Assembly (NCBI RefSeq): GCF_009830945.1
Contig: NZ_VWVV01000039.1
Span: forward strand, 1-53,229
Length of the DNA: 53,229 nt
Direction: 5' to 3'
From: Nocardiopsis sp. FR4
GTDB lineage: Bacteria; Actinomycetota; Actinomycetes; Streptosporangiales; Streptosporangiaceae
Notes under the pieces: model-generated
Database searches by the model: none
Told to the model about the DNA's origin: nothing
What the model saw: the letters and a program-made list of their open reading frames with translations, nothing else
Program-made: the position numbers and the translations under genes
Shown: positions 14,642 through 23,806 of the stretch, piece after piece
Layout: each line of letters opens with the position of its first letter
Position numbering within the stretch: the stretch's first letter is position 1

Positions 14642-17113
14642 TCATCCCGTGGCGGCCCGCCCGAGTGCCGGCTCCTCCTCCCGCATCGTCCGGAGGACCT
14701 CCCGCAGCGCCTCGGAGTAGGCGGGGTCGCCCGTGTAGTGGGAGTGGCCCAGGACTGGCGGCCGTCGGGCCTCGCCCGGCGGGGCGTCGTAGGAACGCGG
14801 GTCGGGCAGCGGTGCGGCCTCCCGCACGGGGCGCGTGGCCCCGTCGGAGGCGTCGCGCATCCGCACCGGCCCGGCGATCGCGTCGGTGGTCCGCCACAGG
14901 TTGCGCCACGCGGTCACCCGCTCCCGCAGGTCGGCGAAGGGCTCCGGACCGAAGTAGGCCGGGAAGTAACGCGCGTACAGGCGGTCCAGCGGGGAGCCGT
15001 GCGTGATCAGGGCGATCTGCCCCAGGCAGTCGGTGGGCAGCTGCCACACCGTGGCCGCGGCCAGCACGGAGCCCTGCGAGTGGCCCGACAGCACCACGTC
15101 CGTGCCCTCCCGGCACATCAGCGCCACCCGGGCCGACAGCTGCGGTACCGCCCGTTCCGCGTAGGAGGGCGGCGCCAGCGGATGCGCCGCCCGCGGCCAG
15201 AACGTCCCCACGTCCCACACCGCGCCCACAGCCTGCCGGGTGGGACGGTCGCGGTAGGCGCTGCGTCCGATCCACGCCACCGCCACCAGGGCGGCGCCGC
15301 CCAGCAGCGAGCCGACGCCGATCAGCCCCGACACGGTCCCCTGCGGCAGCCCCCGCACCTCGCTGGACACGGCGGTCGCCGCCGAGGCCGGACCGGCCGC
15401 CGGGCCCCCGGACAGGAACGAGTACAGCGCCAGCGCGCCCAACGCCACCACCGGGAGCAGGAAGGCCGCCAGCACGGACGGCAGCACCTCGGTCATCCGG
15501 CCCGCCGCCCGAGCCCGCGCGATCTCCCAGGTCCGGCGGTCGCGCACACTGCGCTTGTAGTCCTCGGTGACCCCGTCCAGGTGGGCTCGCGTGCCGCGGC
15601 GCAGCACCAGGGCGAGCAGCACCACCGCGGCCAGCGCGATACCCGCCTCCAGGACGAACGCCAGCTGAAGCCACGAGTAGGCGGTCGGGACCGTCAACGG
15701 CAGGCAGTCCGCCCCCGGTGCGGACAGCGAGCCGCAGCCGCTCAGCAGCAGCGACCCCTGGTAGACGATCGCGGCCGAGAACCCGCCGCCCAGCAGGGCG
15801 CCCAGGGAGGCCGTGGCCGGACCGGCCATGCCGCCCATCGCCGTGTCCGGGTGCGCGCGGTCCAGGGAGTACAGCGCCAGGGCGGCCACCAGCATCACCA
15901 AGGCCAGGGCCACCTGGACCGAGAACAGGGTGTTGAGGATCGCGCCGTTGCCGGGCAGGCGCCCGCTGGCCGTCCACCCGGGGCGGGGCCACAGCGTGTA
16001 GGCCACCACCGCCGCCCCCAGGACCAGGGCGGCGTCGCGCAGCAGGCGGCAGACGAGGTCGGCGCGGGCGTTCCAGCGCGGGTCTCCGCCCGGGACCAGC
16101 ACGCTGACCGAGCTCGTCGCGACCACCCCCGCCAGCAGCGCGGCCAGCACCGCTCCGGCGACCCACGGGCCGGGGCCGTCGGGGAGCCGGAGCGGAGCGG
16201 CTCCCGCCAGGTCGTACCGGAGCGCGGGCAGGAGCAGCAGCGCGGCGACCGTGCCCAGAGCCACCGCGATGTGCGCCGAGCGCAGCCGTCCCATGGTCTC
16301 GCTGTTGCGCCAGAAGTCGGCGTGGCTCAGCGGGGCCGCGTCGCTGGGCCGGGGCGGCACCGGGCTGGAGACGACCTCGTACTCGGCGGCGGTGCGCCGG
16401 GACAGCCGCCACAGCACCAGGACCACGGTCACGGGCACCACCGCTCCCGTGACCAGGGCCGGTCCGGTCGCGGACAGCACCGAGGAGGGGGAGGCCAGGA
16501 AGGCCATCCAGGGGAGCGCCCGCACGCACGCCCCGCCCTGCCCGGCGGCGCACTGCCAGGCCACCAGGTCCATGCCCACCCCGGCCGCGGCCAGGGTGAT
16601 GAGCACGGTCAGGGAGAGCGCCATCAGCCGCACCCCCGCGCCGTAGGCGTTGTTGGCCAGCAGCCGGACCCCGGTGGGCTGGCGGTCCATGCGCCCCGGA
16701 CGCATCCAGTAGGCCACGTTGACGAGCATGAAGGGCAGCAGCAGGAGCCACAGGGCCCGGGATGAGCTCCCGGAGGTGAGGTTGCCCCAGGCGAAGATCT
16801 CCCGGCGCACCCCCGGGACGGTCTCGGTGTCGGGCTCACGCCGCCAGCGGAAGAAGCCCGCCAGACCGTCGCCGCCCACCCGCATCGCCGGCTCCACGTC
16901 CAGCAGTTCCTCGGCCTGTCCACCGCTGACGCCGTGGACGCGGAGTTCCACGCGGTGACGGGCGGGGCCGGAGCGCTCATCCGGCCCGGACGGGGCCGTG
17001 CGGTTCCCGGTGGCGGCGGGGTAGGGGGACGGGGGGAAGGAACCGGGAGCGGAGGCGGTCGGGTCAGGTCCGTGTGCGGGGAGGGATTCGGCGAGGTCCG
17101 ACATATCCAGCAT
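14642..17113 (-). CDS. Large multi-pass membrane protein with lipase-like domain
   Basis: About 823 residues. The N-terminal segment 'HRVELRVHGVSGGQAEELLD' resembles the first strand of alpha/beta hydrolases. It is followed by roughly ten hydrophobic segments between about 100 and 560. A C-terminal hydrolase core has the elbow 'DVVLSGHSQGSVLAAA' and a later 'GHSHYTGDP' that could supply the His. So the hydrolase halves flank, or are interrupted by, the membrane region. Such proteins are conserved in actinomycetes but uncharacterised. I chose ATG 17113; ATG 17104 is also possible. The frame is open to 17863, but that part overlaps the metallopeptidase gene in another frame. Confidence 0.7.
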   Translation of the reverse strand: MLDMSDLAESLPAHGPDPTASAPGSFPPSPYPAATGNRTAPSGPDERSGPARHRVELRVHGVSGGQAEELLDVEPAMRVGGDGLAGFFRWRREPDTETVPGVRREIFAWGNLTSGSSSRALWLLLLPFMLVNVAYWMRPGRMDRQPTGVRLLANNAYGAGVRLMALSLTVLITLAAAGVGMDLVAWQCAAGQGGACVRALPWMAFLASPSSVLSATGPALVTGAVVPVTVVLVLWRLSRRTAAEYEVVSSPVPPRPSDAAPLSHADFWRNSETMGRLRSAHIAVALGTVAALLLLPALRYDLAGAAPLRLPDGPGPWVAGAVLAALLAGVVATSSVSVLVPGGDPRWNARADLVCRLLRDAALVLGAAVVAYTLWPRPGWTASGRLPGNGAILNTLFSVQVALALVMLVAALALYSLDRAHPDTAMGGMAGPATASLGALLGGGFSAAIVYQGSLLLSGCGSLSAPGADCLPLTVPTAYSWLQLAFVLEAGIALAAVVLLALVLRRGTRAHLDGVTEDYKRSVRDRRTWEIARARAAGRMTEVLPSVLAAFLLPVVALGALALYSFLSGGPAAGPASAATAVSSEVRGLPQGTVSGLIGVGSLLGGAALVAVAWIGRSAYRDRPTRQAVGAVWDVGTFWPRAAHPLAPPSYAERAVPQLSARVALMCREGTDVVLSGHSQGSVLAAATVWQLPTDCLGQIALITHGSPLDRLYARYFPAYFGPEPFADLRERVTAWRNLWRTTDAIAGPVRMRDASDGATRPVREAAPLPDPRSYDAPPGEARRPPVLGHSHYTGDPAYSEALREVLRTMREEEPALGRAATG

Positions 17114-17202
17114 CCTGCCACGCTCCGTGCCCGGACGGCAGCACTCGATCAAACCTGTGCACAACGGTGTCCGGGGCCGACGGACCCCTCCCGTCGGTAC
17201 GG

Positions 17203-18207
17203 TCAGCCGACCAGGGACTCGTCGGCCACGTCCCAGGTGTTGCACGCCCCCGGGGTCTGCAGCTCCCAGCCCTCGCGGGTCCACAGGACGCTGTTGTCCG
17301 CCGAACCGTGCGTGCGGTCCTCCGCCGGGCCGCCGGGCCGGTCGGCGGTGGCCGCGGCGTCCGACAGCAGGGCGTCCAGGTCGTCCCCGTCCAGCGGGTA
17401 GCTCACCCGGACCGACCCCAGGAACGCCCCCGCCAGGCAGTTGGCCTGTAGTTCGCTGCGCCGCGTCCAGGCGTTGCGCTTCAGCGCGTCCGTCTCCAGC
17501 TGGCGCTGCTCGTGGTAGTACTCCAGCAGGCCCGACTCCCCCTGGACGTGGTGCGCGTACTCGTGGGCCAGCAGGGACGCGTACACCACGCTGTCCGCGG
17601 CGGCGTTCCACTTCCGCACCACGTCCGAGGTGCCGATGTAGATGCTCGTGCTCGCCCGGCAGTAGAAGGCGCCCGCCCGCGACGGGTAGGGGCGGCAGGG
17701 GCTCACCCCGGGCTCCTCCCAGAACACCCGCTCCGGCGGCGTGAAGGGGATGCCGGCGCGCTCGAACTGGGTACGCCAGGCGTCGTCCAGGCAGTCCGCG
17801 ACCGTGTTCAGGAACGCCTCCATCGACGCCGGATCGTCGACGTCCAGCCCGGGCACCGGGCACGGGCGCGGGCTCAGGCGGCCGGTCTCGTACAGCGGGT
17901 TGGCCACCAGCGCCGTGTGCCCCGCCGGCCGCTCGGGCTGCCCGAACCGCTCCGACAGACCCGGCTGGCCCTGCCCGCCGGCCCAGTCCGGGGCGCTCTG
18001 GCCGGGCTTGTCGTCGGAGCCGGGGCCGGTGCCGGAGGCCGCGCCGTCCACGGACGCGCCGGAACCGGGGTCGTGGCCCTCAGCCGTGGTCCACGACAGC
18101 AGGGCCAACACCAGGAGGACCACCACGAGGGCGGTCACCAGACCGAACGCCCGCCGGTCGGCGCGGCGCGCCGCGGACGCCGGCGACTCACCGAACCCTG
18201 CGTACAC
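17203..18207 (-). CDS. Neutral zinc metallopeptidase, YpfJ-like (copy 1)
   Basis: 334 residues. One N-terminal transmembrane segment (about 22-43) is followed by an extracytoplasmic linker and the peptidase domain. The zinc motif 'LAHEYAHHVQGESG' (HExxH) and the downstream 'RRSELQANCLAGAFLGS' supply metal ligands in this family. Conserved Cys pairs ('RPCPVPGLD', 'SPCRPYPS', 'FYCRAS') suggest disulfides outside the cell. It lies 75 bp after a paralogue on the same strand, and both end in a similar 'C-TWD' segment. Substrate unknown. Confidence 0.88.
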   Translation of the reverse strand: MYAGFGESPASAARRADRRAFGLVTALVVVLLVLALLSWTTAEGHDPGSGASVDGAASGTGPGSDDKPGQSAPDWAGGQGQPGLSERFGQPERPAGHTALVANPLYETGRLSPRPCPVPGLDVDDPASMEAFLNTVADCLDDAWRTQFERAGIPFTPPERVFWEEPGVSPCRPYPSRAGAFYCRASTSIYIGTSDVVRKWNAAADSVVYASLLAHEYAHHVQGESGLLEYYHEQRQLETDALKRNAWTRRSELQANCLAGAFLGSVRVSYPLDGDDLDALLSDAAATADRPGGPAEDRTHGSADNSVLWTREGWELQTPGACNTWDVADESLVG

Positions 18208-18282
18208 CCCTGTCCGCCCGCCCTGTCGTCGCCGTCCACCCGGCCGCGCCCAGCGGCCCCCACACCCGAATCCGCCCGTCCG

Positions 18283-19230
18283 TCACCGCACCAGCTCCTC
18301 GGGGGCGTCCCACGTGTCACACGCGGCCGGATCCCTGCGGTCCATGCCGTGTGCCGTCCACAGGCGCCCGTTCTCCACCGACCCGTGCGTGTGGTCGCCG
18401 CCCCGGTCGGCCCGGAGCCCGACGTCGTCGAGGATATTCTCGCGCCCGCGACCGCCCAGCCCCAGTGATTCGTCCGCCGCGCCCAGGAAAACCCCTCCTA
18501 AACAGTTGGCCTGGAGTTCGTTGCGTCTGGTCAGTTCGTCGGCCTTGTCCTGGTCCACACCCGCGCGCGCACTGTGGAACCGGGCGAGGATGCGGGACTG
18601 GCCCTGCACGTGGTGCCCGTACTCGTGGCTGAGCAGGAACGTGTACGCCTCCGGCTCGTCGGTGCCGCCGGAGGCCGCCACGATGTCCTCCACCCCCAGG
18701 TACAGGCCCCGGTTGGCCTGGCAGTAGAAGGCCGCGGTGCCCTCGGTGGGGAACGCCCCGCAGGGGCTGTGACCGGCGGCGTACCAGTACACCCGGTTGG
18801 GGGAGGCGAACTCCATCCCGGCCTCGGCGAAGTAGGTGCTCCAGGCCTGGTCCAGGCAGTCGGCGACCGCGTGGACGAAGGCCTCCACCGACGCGGGGTC
18901 CTCCTGGTCCAGCTCGGGTACCTGGCAGGTCACCTCGCCGAGTTCACCGACCCGGTACAGCGGGTTGTCGCCCAGCGGGTCCTGTTGGCCGCTTCCGGCC
19001 AGTGACTGCTGCTCCGAGGCCGTGGACACCGCACCGCCCCCGCCGGAGGCGGTCGGGTGCGACCACGCCTCCGAGGAGGGCAGCATCGCCGAGATCCCGA
19101 GGAAACCGGTCATCGCCACCGCGGCCAGGCCCGTGCCCAGTGTCAGGGACACACCGAGCCCCATACGCTGGAAGAATCCGGGCTGCTCGGACCAGAACCC
19201 GGGGGTCGGCGCGGGTCTGCGTCTCACCAC
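18283..19230 (-). CDS. Neutral zinc metallopeptidase, YpfJ-like (copy 2)
   Basis: About 315 residues with the same plan as the neighbouring copy: one transmembrane segment (about 28-50), a linker, then 'LLSHEYGHHVQGQSR' and 'RRNELQANCLGGVFLGA'. The Cys positions and C-terminus 'CDTWDAPEEL' align with copy 1, so the two arose by duplication and then diverged. I placed the start at GTG 19230, which has a GGGAG ribosome site; the frame runs open for 1.6 kb further, but that region is the antisense of the DUF2207 gene. The divergent DUF2207 start lies 87 bp away. Confidence 0.85.
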   Translation of the reverse strand: MVRRRPAPTPGFWSEQPGFFQRMGLGVSLTLGTGLAAVAMTGFLGISAMLPSSEAWSHPTASGGGGAVSTASEQQSLAGSGQQDPLGDNPLYRVGELGEVTCQVPELDQEDPASVEAFVHAVADCLDQAWSTYFAEAGMEFASPNRVYWYAAGHSPCGAFPTEGTAAFYCQANRGLYLGVEDIVAASGGTDEPEAYTFLLSHEYGHHVQGQSRILARFHSARAGVDQDKADELTRRNELQANCLGGVFLGAADESLGLGGRGRENILDDVGLRADRGGDHTHGSVENGRLWTAHGMDRRDPAACDTWDAPEELVR

Positions 19231-19303
19231 GGCCGCTCCCGGAGGCACCCGGGCACGACGTCGGACGCCGTGCCCGGCAGGACGGGGACACCGGGGGACC
19301 GGA

Positions 19304-19309
19304 TAGGCT
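19304..19309 (+). promoter_or_regulatory. -10 element TAGGCT of the DUF2207 gene
   Basis: TAGGCT ends eight bases before ATG 19318, predicting a leaderless mRNA. The interval lacks a purine-rich ribosome site. Confidence 0.5.
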
Positions 19310-19317
19310 CTCGCGTC

Positions 19318-21165
19318 ATGTGGTGGGTTGGCTCCTGGCGCCCGGCCGTCGCGTTGGCGACGGCCGTCTTCGTGTTCTTCTCGCTGGTCACCGGCCTCGT
19401 CGTCGCGTGGCCGAGGGGGGAGGCCCGCGCCGCGACGGTGGCGGCACCGGCCCCCACAGTACCGGGCGTGTCTCCCGTCGGTTCCGCTGCCCGCCTCGCC
19501 GCGGAACCGGTGGTCACCAACGACATCCGACTCGAACTCGACCGCGTGGGGGTCCTGCGCGGCGAGGAGACCATCACCTTCTCCGGAGGCGCCCCGGCCG
19601 TCTTCACCCGGGCCCTCACCGAGACGATGCTGTACGACACCGACTACGACCGGGAGTTCGAGATCAGCGGGGTCCGCGCCACCGACCTGGAGGGCCGGGC
19701 GCTCGACGCGCGGTTGCGCAAGGAGGACGGCGCCCTCTTCGTCGACATCCCGACCGCGGCCACGGCCGGGGTGGTGCTCACCTACCGGGTCGGCGGGACC
19801 GTCAGCGAGGTCTCCCAGGGGGTCCAGATGGAGTGGCGGGCGGTCGGCGCCTACAGCCACACCGTCCAGTCCACCAACGTGACCGTCACCGCTCCGCTGC
19901 CGCCCGAGGCGCTGTCCTGCCTGGCGGGCGAGCGGCGCAGCGCCATGTACTGCACCGCGTCGGACATGGGCCCCGAGGCCGGGGTGGCGCACTTCCTGCA
20001 GGCCGACATGGGCCCCGAGGACCGGCTCGACATCGTGGTCAACTACCCCCCGGGCACCGCGGAGGGAGCGCCCATCCTCACCCGACGCTGGTCGCTGGTC
20101 TCCGCCTTCGCGGTCACCCCGGCCACCGCCAGCGTGTTCGGCCTCCTCCTCGCGGTGCTGGTGGGCGGTCTGGCGGTGCTGATCCGCGTCCGCGGCCGCG
20201 ACGAGCGGGCCCTGCGCAGGCAGGCCCGGGCCGGTGACCACGTGCCCGTGGCCGAGGGGGAGCGGGGGCGCCTGAGGTTCGCCCCTCCCGACGGGGTCCA
20301 CCCCGGCCAGATCGGCACGCTCGTCAACGAGACGGTGGACATCACCGACCTGACCGGCGCCGTGGTCGACCTGGCGGTGCGCGGCTACGTCCGCCTGGAG
20401 GAACTGCCCCACGAGAGCTTCACGTCCGTGGACTGGCGCCTGGTGCGCCTGGACGGTCCCGCCGAGGACACCCTCCTGTCCTACGAGTGGATGCTGCTGG
20501 ACGCGCTGTTCGGCGGGCGCCGGACGGTGCGCCTGTCCCAGGTCGGCTCGCCCGGGGTCTGCCCCGACTTCCCCGCCCGGATCGACCGGGTGCGCGAGGA
20601 GCTGTACCGGGACATGGTGCGGCTGAAGTGGTTCGCCCGCTCGCCCAGCCAGGTGCGCACGCGCTGGAGCACCGCCGGGATGGCGGTCACGGCCGCGGGG
20701 GTGCTGCTGACCGGTCTCCTCGCGGCCTTCACCACGGCGGCGTTCACCGGCCTGGCCGTCGTCATCGCGGGCGCCGCCGTCACGGCGGGAGCCCAGTACA
20801 TGCCCGCCAAGACCGCGCTGGGCAGCTCGGTGTACGCGCACACGGTGGGCTTCCGCGACTACCTGCTGAGCCAGCGCTCGGCCACCGCGCCGCCGGGCCA
20901 GCGCGTGGAGCTGTACTCGCGCTACCTGCCGTACGCGGTCATCTTCGACGACGTCGACCGCTGGGCTAACATCCTGGCCTCGGCCGCGCTCACCGACCTG
21001 ACCCCCGACGAGCTGACCGGTGACGGCCTGGCCTGGTACACGGGCCCGCGGGAGTGGCGGATCGAGGACTTCGCGGACTCCATCAGCACGTTCGTGGTGA
21101 CCCTGACCGGGATCATCGCCAACGCCCGGCGGCTGCGGGTGGTCAACCAGCTCCAGCGGAGGTAG
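19318..21165 (+). CDS. DUF2207 membrane protein
   Basis: 615 residues. A signal/anchor segment (about 8-32) leads to an extracytoplasmic domain of about 230 residues with 'LDRVGVLRGEETITFSGG', typical of DUF2207. A transmembrane helix near 265-290 precedes a cytoplasmic part containing 'PPDGVHPGQIGTLVNETVD' and 'VVDLAVRGYVRLEE', and two more helices near 460-500. The family is widespread in actinobacteria and uncharacterised. The start is ATG 19318, the first after the -10 element. The D-aminoacyl-tRNA deacylase gene follows after 65 bp. Confidence 0.85.
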   Translation: MWWVGSWRPAVALATAVFVFFSLVTGLVVAWPRGEARAATVAAPAPTVPGVSPVGSAARLAAEPVVTNDIRLELDRVGVLRGEETITFSGGAPAVFTRALTETMLYDTDYDREFEISGVRATDLEGRALDARLRKEDGALFVDIPTAATAGVVLTYRVGGTVSEVSQGVQMEWRAVGAYSHTVQSTNVTVTAPLPPEALSCLAGERRSAMYCTASDMGPEAGVAHFLQADMGPEDRLDIVVNYPPGTAEGAPILTRRWSLVSAFAVTPATASVFGLLLAVLVGGLAVLIRVRGRDERALRRQARAGDHVPVAEGERGRLRFAPPDGVHPGQIGTLVNETVDITDLTGAVVDLAVRGYVRLEELPHESFTSVDWRLVRLDGPAEDTLLSYEWMLLDALFGGRRTVRLSQVGSPGVCPDFPARIDRVREELYRDMVRLKWFARSPSQVRTRWSTAGMAVTAAGVLLTGLLAAFTTAAFTGLAVVIAGAAVTAGAQYMPAKTALGSSVYAHTVGFRDYLLSQRSATAPPGQRVELYSRYLPYAVIFDDVDRWANILASAALTDLTPDELTGDGLAWYTGPREWRIEDFADSISTFVVTLTGIIANARRLRVVNQLQRR

Positions 21166-21230
21166 GAACGTCCGCTGGCAGGGCCGGGCGGCGGAGCCGT
21201 CCGGCGCGAGGGCAACACGAGGGAGGGACC

Positions 21231-21656
21231 ATGCGCGCGGTCGTGCAACGCGTGTCGCACGCGTCGGTGACGGTGGACGGCGAGGTGGTCGGGCGGATCA
21301 CCGAACCCGGCCTGATGGCGCTGGTGGGGGTGACCCACACCGACACCGCCGAGGAGGCGGCTAGGATCGCCCGGAAGCTGTGGACGCTGCGGATCCTGGA
21401 GGACGAGCGGTCGTGCTCCGACACAGGTGCGCCCCTGCTCGTGGTCAGCCAGTTCACGCTCTACGGCGACGCGCGCAAGGGGCGGCGGCCCACGTGGCAG
21501 GCGGCGGCGCCCGGCCCGGTGGCCGAGCCGCTCGTGGACACCGTCGTCAAGGAGCTGCGCGCGCTGGGGGCCGAGGTCGCCACGGGGGTGTTCGGGGCGA
21601 GGATGTCGGTCGCCCTCACCAACGAGGGTCCGTTCACCGTCATCCTGGAGGCCTGA
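21231..21656 (+). CDS. dtd: D-aminoacyl-tRNA deacylase
   Basis: 141 residues. The start 'MRAVVQRVSHASVTVDG', the proofreading motif 'VVSQFTLYGDARKGRRPTW' and the C-terminal 'NEGPFTVILEA' define DTD. The enzyme removes D-amino acids (and Gly from tRNA-Ala) using its cross-subunit Gly-cisPro motif, of which 'GPFT' is the visible part. The loop before 'LLVVSQFTL' is a few residues shorter than usual. ATG 21231 is preceded by GGGAGGGA. Confidence 0.95.
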   Translation: MRAVVQRVSHASVTVDGEVVGRITEPGLMALVGVTHTDTAEEAARIARKLWTLRILEDERSCSDTGAPLLVVSQFTLYGDARKGRRPTWQAAAPGPVAEPLVDTVVKELRALGAEVATGVFGARMSVALTNEGPFTVILEA

Positions 21657-21660
21657 ACCG

Positions 21661-21719
21661 CGGCGGCGCCGCCGTCGCGGCCCCGTGGCCGCCGGGCACC
21701 GGACCGGACCGCGGTCCGG
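21661..21719. terminator. Two palindromes between convergent genes
   Basis: CGGCGGCGCCGCCG (21661-21674) and CCGGACCGCGGTCCGG (21704-21719) are perfect palindromes in the 140-bp space between dtd and phoP. They probably fold in RNA and limit read-through in both directions. Their loops are short and there is no U-run, so termination is inferred. Confidence 0.4.
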
Positions 21720-21796
21720 CCGCCCCGGGGCCGGGAACGCCGACCCGGCCCGCCGCGCCCGGGAGGCGCGAGGGGCGGGGACCGGAGGGGTGCGTG

Positions 21797-22492
21797 TCAG
21801 ACGTCCGCGGTCACGGGCTCGAACTTGTAGCCCAGGCCGCGCACGGTGACGATGTACTTGGGGTTGCTGGGGTCCTCCTCGATCTTGGCGCGCAGCCGCT
21901 TGACGTGCACGTCGAGGGTCTTGGTGTCACCGACGTAGTCGGCGCCCCACACGCGGTCGATGAGCTGCATCCGGGTGAGCACCCGCCCGGCGTTGCGCAG
22001 GAGCACCTCCAGCAGCTCGAACTCCTTCAGGGGAAGCTGCACGTTGTCGCCGCGCACCGTCACCACGTGCCGCTCCACGTCCATCCGGACCGGACCGGCC
22101 TCCAGGGCGGCGGGCAGCACGACCTCGTCCTCGCCGCGGCGGCGCAGCACCGCGCGGATCCGCGCCACCAGCTCGCGGGAGGAGAACGGCTTGGTCACGT
22201 AGTCGTCGGCGCCGAGCTCCAGACCGACGACCTTGTCGATCTCGGAGTCCTTGGCGGTCAGCATGATCACGGGAACGTTGGACTTCTGCCGCAGGGTGCG
22301 GCACACCTCGGTGCCCGAGAGCCCGGGAAGCATCAGGTCGAGGAGCACCAGGTCGGCCCCGGTACGGTCGAAGGTCTCCAGCGCCACGGTCCCGGTGGGC
22401 GCCACGGCGACCTCGAAACCCTCCTTGCGCAGCATGTACGACAGGGCGTCGCTGTAGGATTCCTCGTCCTCGACAACGAGTACACGAGTCAC
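21797..22492 (-). CDS. phoP: Phosphate-type response regulator (PhoP/RegX3)
   Basis: 231 residues. The receiver domain (about 1-115) has the acidic pair 'VEDEES', phospho-acceptor Asp in 'LVLLDLMLPGLSG' and Lys in 'VTKPFSSREL'. The OmpR-type winged helix (about 130-228) ends with 'DVHVKRLRAKIEEDP' and 'TVRGLGYKFEP'. Sequence and partners match RegX3/PhoP, the activator of phosphate-starvation genes. Its ATG overlaps the end of the kinase gene by four bases, so it is translationally coupled. Expected to bind the PHO-box-like repeat upstream of phoU. Confidence 0.92.
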   Translation of the reverse strand: MTRVLVVEDEESYSDALSYMLRKEGFEVAVAPTGTVALETFDRTGADLVLLDLMLPGLSGTEVCRTLRQKSNVPVIMLTAKDSEIDKVVGLELGADDYVTKPFSSRELVARIRAVLRRRGEDEVVLPAALEAGPVRMDVERHVVTVRGDNVQLPLKEFELLEVLLRNAGRVLTRMQLIDRVWGADYVGDTKTLDVHVKRLRAKIEEDPSNPKYIVTVRGLGYKFEPVTADV

Positions 22493-23682
22493 TGTGCCGC
22501 CTCCTGACGGTCGGTGTTCCGGGCGACCTCGGGTCCCCGGCTATCGGTCCTGGGCAGACGCAGAGTGAACGTCGACCCAGACCCCTCTTTGCTCCACACG
22601 GTCACTTCTCCACGGTGGTGGGTCATGATGTGCTTGACGATCGCCAGGCCCAGCCCGGTACCTCCGGTGGCCCGGCTCCGAGCGGCGTCCACACGGTAGA
22701 ACCGCTCGAAGATCCTCTCCAGGTCCTGCTGCGGGATCCCGATGCCCTGGTCGGCGACGCTGATGTCCACGCTGGACCTGGACACCCCGACCGACACGGC
22801 GACCCGGGTGTTCTTGGGGCTGTAGGCCACGGCGTTGGCGACCAGGTTGCGCAGGGCGGTGCCCAGCAGCCCCTCGTCGCCCAGGACCGTGACGCCCTCG
22901 GCGCCGCTGCTGACCAGTTCGATCCCCTTGGAGTCCGCCGCCATCCGCACCGCGTCCAACGCCTCCTCCACCACGGGGCCGAGGTCGACCCTGGTGGGTT
23001 CGGCCATCGGTTCGGCGCCCTGGATCCGCGAGAGCGTGATGAGGTCCTGGATGACGGCGGTCAGCCGGGCGGCCTCGGTCTGCATGCGCTCGGTGAAGCG
23101 GCGCACGGCCTCGGGGTCGTCGCTGGCGTCCTGTACGGTTTCGGCCAACAGTGACAGGGCGCCGACCGGGGTCTTGAGCTCGTGCGAGATGTTGGCGACG
23201 AAGTCGCGGCGCACGGCCTCCACGCGCCGGTGCTCGGTCTGGTCCTCGGCCAGGACCAGCACCAGGCCGGTTCCGCCGAGGGGGGCCACCCGAACCGCGA
23301 AGGACGTGGCGTCGGGGCCGAACTTGCGCACGGCCACCTCGATGTCGGTCTCCCGGATGACGCCGTCGCGCCGCACCTGCCGGGCCAGGGCCAGGAGTTC
23401 GTTTATCACCAGCTCCTCGCCCCGGACGATGCCGAAGGCGCGTGCCGCGGAGGAGGCGCGCAGGACCCTGTCGGCGGGGTCCAGCACCACGGCGGAGGAG
23501 GGGAGCGCGGAGAGGACCTCGGCGATGCCCGGAGGAAGCGCGCCGCCGTCGCGGCGCTGCGGCTCCGGTGCCTGCCGCGTGGCGGCGCCCGTACGGAAGA
23601 AGGAACCCGCGAGTACGCCGATGACGACGCCCGTGACGAGCCCGATGATGCCGGTTACCGCGGCGAGAAGTTCCCCTTGCAC
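22489..23682 (-). CDS. phoR: Phosphate-type sensor histidine kinase (PhoR/SenX3)
   Basis: 397 residues. One or two short N-terminal membrane helices (about 5-28) are followed by a PAS-like segment, the phospho-acceptor box 'ANISHELKTPVGAL' and an ATPase domain with 'LRNLVANAVAYSP', 'VADQGIGIPQQ' and 'GTGLGLAIVKHI'. There is no extracytoplasmic sensor, as in SenX3/PhoR, which are thought to read phosphate status through PhoU and the Pst transporter. The start is GTG 23682. It is divergent from phoU across a 124-bp promoter region. Confidence 0.92.
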   Translation of the reverse strand: MQGELLAAVTGIIGLVTGVVIGVLAGSFFRTGAATRQAPEPQRRDGGALPPGIAEVLSALPSSAVVLDPADRVLRASSAARAFGIVRGEELVINELLALARQVRRDGVIRETDIEVAVRKFGPDATSFAVRVAPLGGTGLVLVLAEDQTEHRRVEAVRRDFVANISHELKTPVGALSLLAETVQDASDDPEAVRRFTERMQTEAARLTAVIQDLITLSRIQGAEPMAEPTRVDLGPVVEEALDAVRMAADSKGIELVSSGAEGVTVLGDEGLLGTALRNLVANAVAYSPKNTRVAVSVGVSRSSVDISVADQGIGIPQQDLERIFERFYRVDAARSRATGGTGLGLAIVKHIMTHHRGEVTVWSKEGSGSTFTLRLPRTDSRGPEVARNTDRQEAAQ

Positions 23683-23743
23683 GTTTCGATCGTAAACGTG
23701 TGGACTGGATCTTTACCCGGTCAGGGCACGCGACACAACCGAG

Positions 23744-23765
23744 GTTCTTCCACCGTTCACCAATT
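23744..23765. promoter_or_regulatory. PHO-box-like direct repeat
   Basis: Two adjacent 11-bp units, GTTCTTCCACC (23744-23754) and GTTCACCAATT (23755-23765), fit the GTTCACC-type direct repeats bound by PhoP in streptomycetes; the second contains the exact core GTTCACC. The site lies between phoR and phoU, as in Streptomyces, and could control both directions. Confidence 0.6.
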
Positions 23766-23806
23766 CTTGGCCGATCCTTCAAACAACCACTGGGAGCATT
23801 GACACT

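Noticed and set aside
19231..20841. Upstream extension of metallopeptidase copy 2
   Set aside because: The open frame continues, but it is antisense to the DUF2207 gene and resembles no family; a GTG with a good ribosome site exists at 19230.
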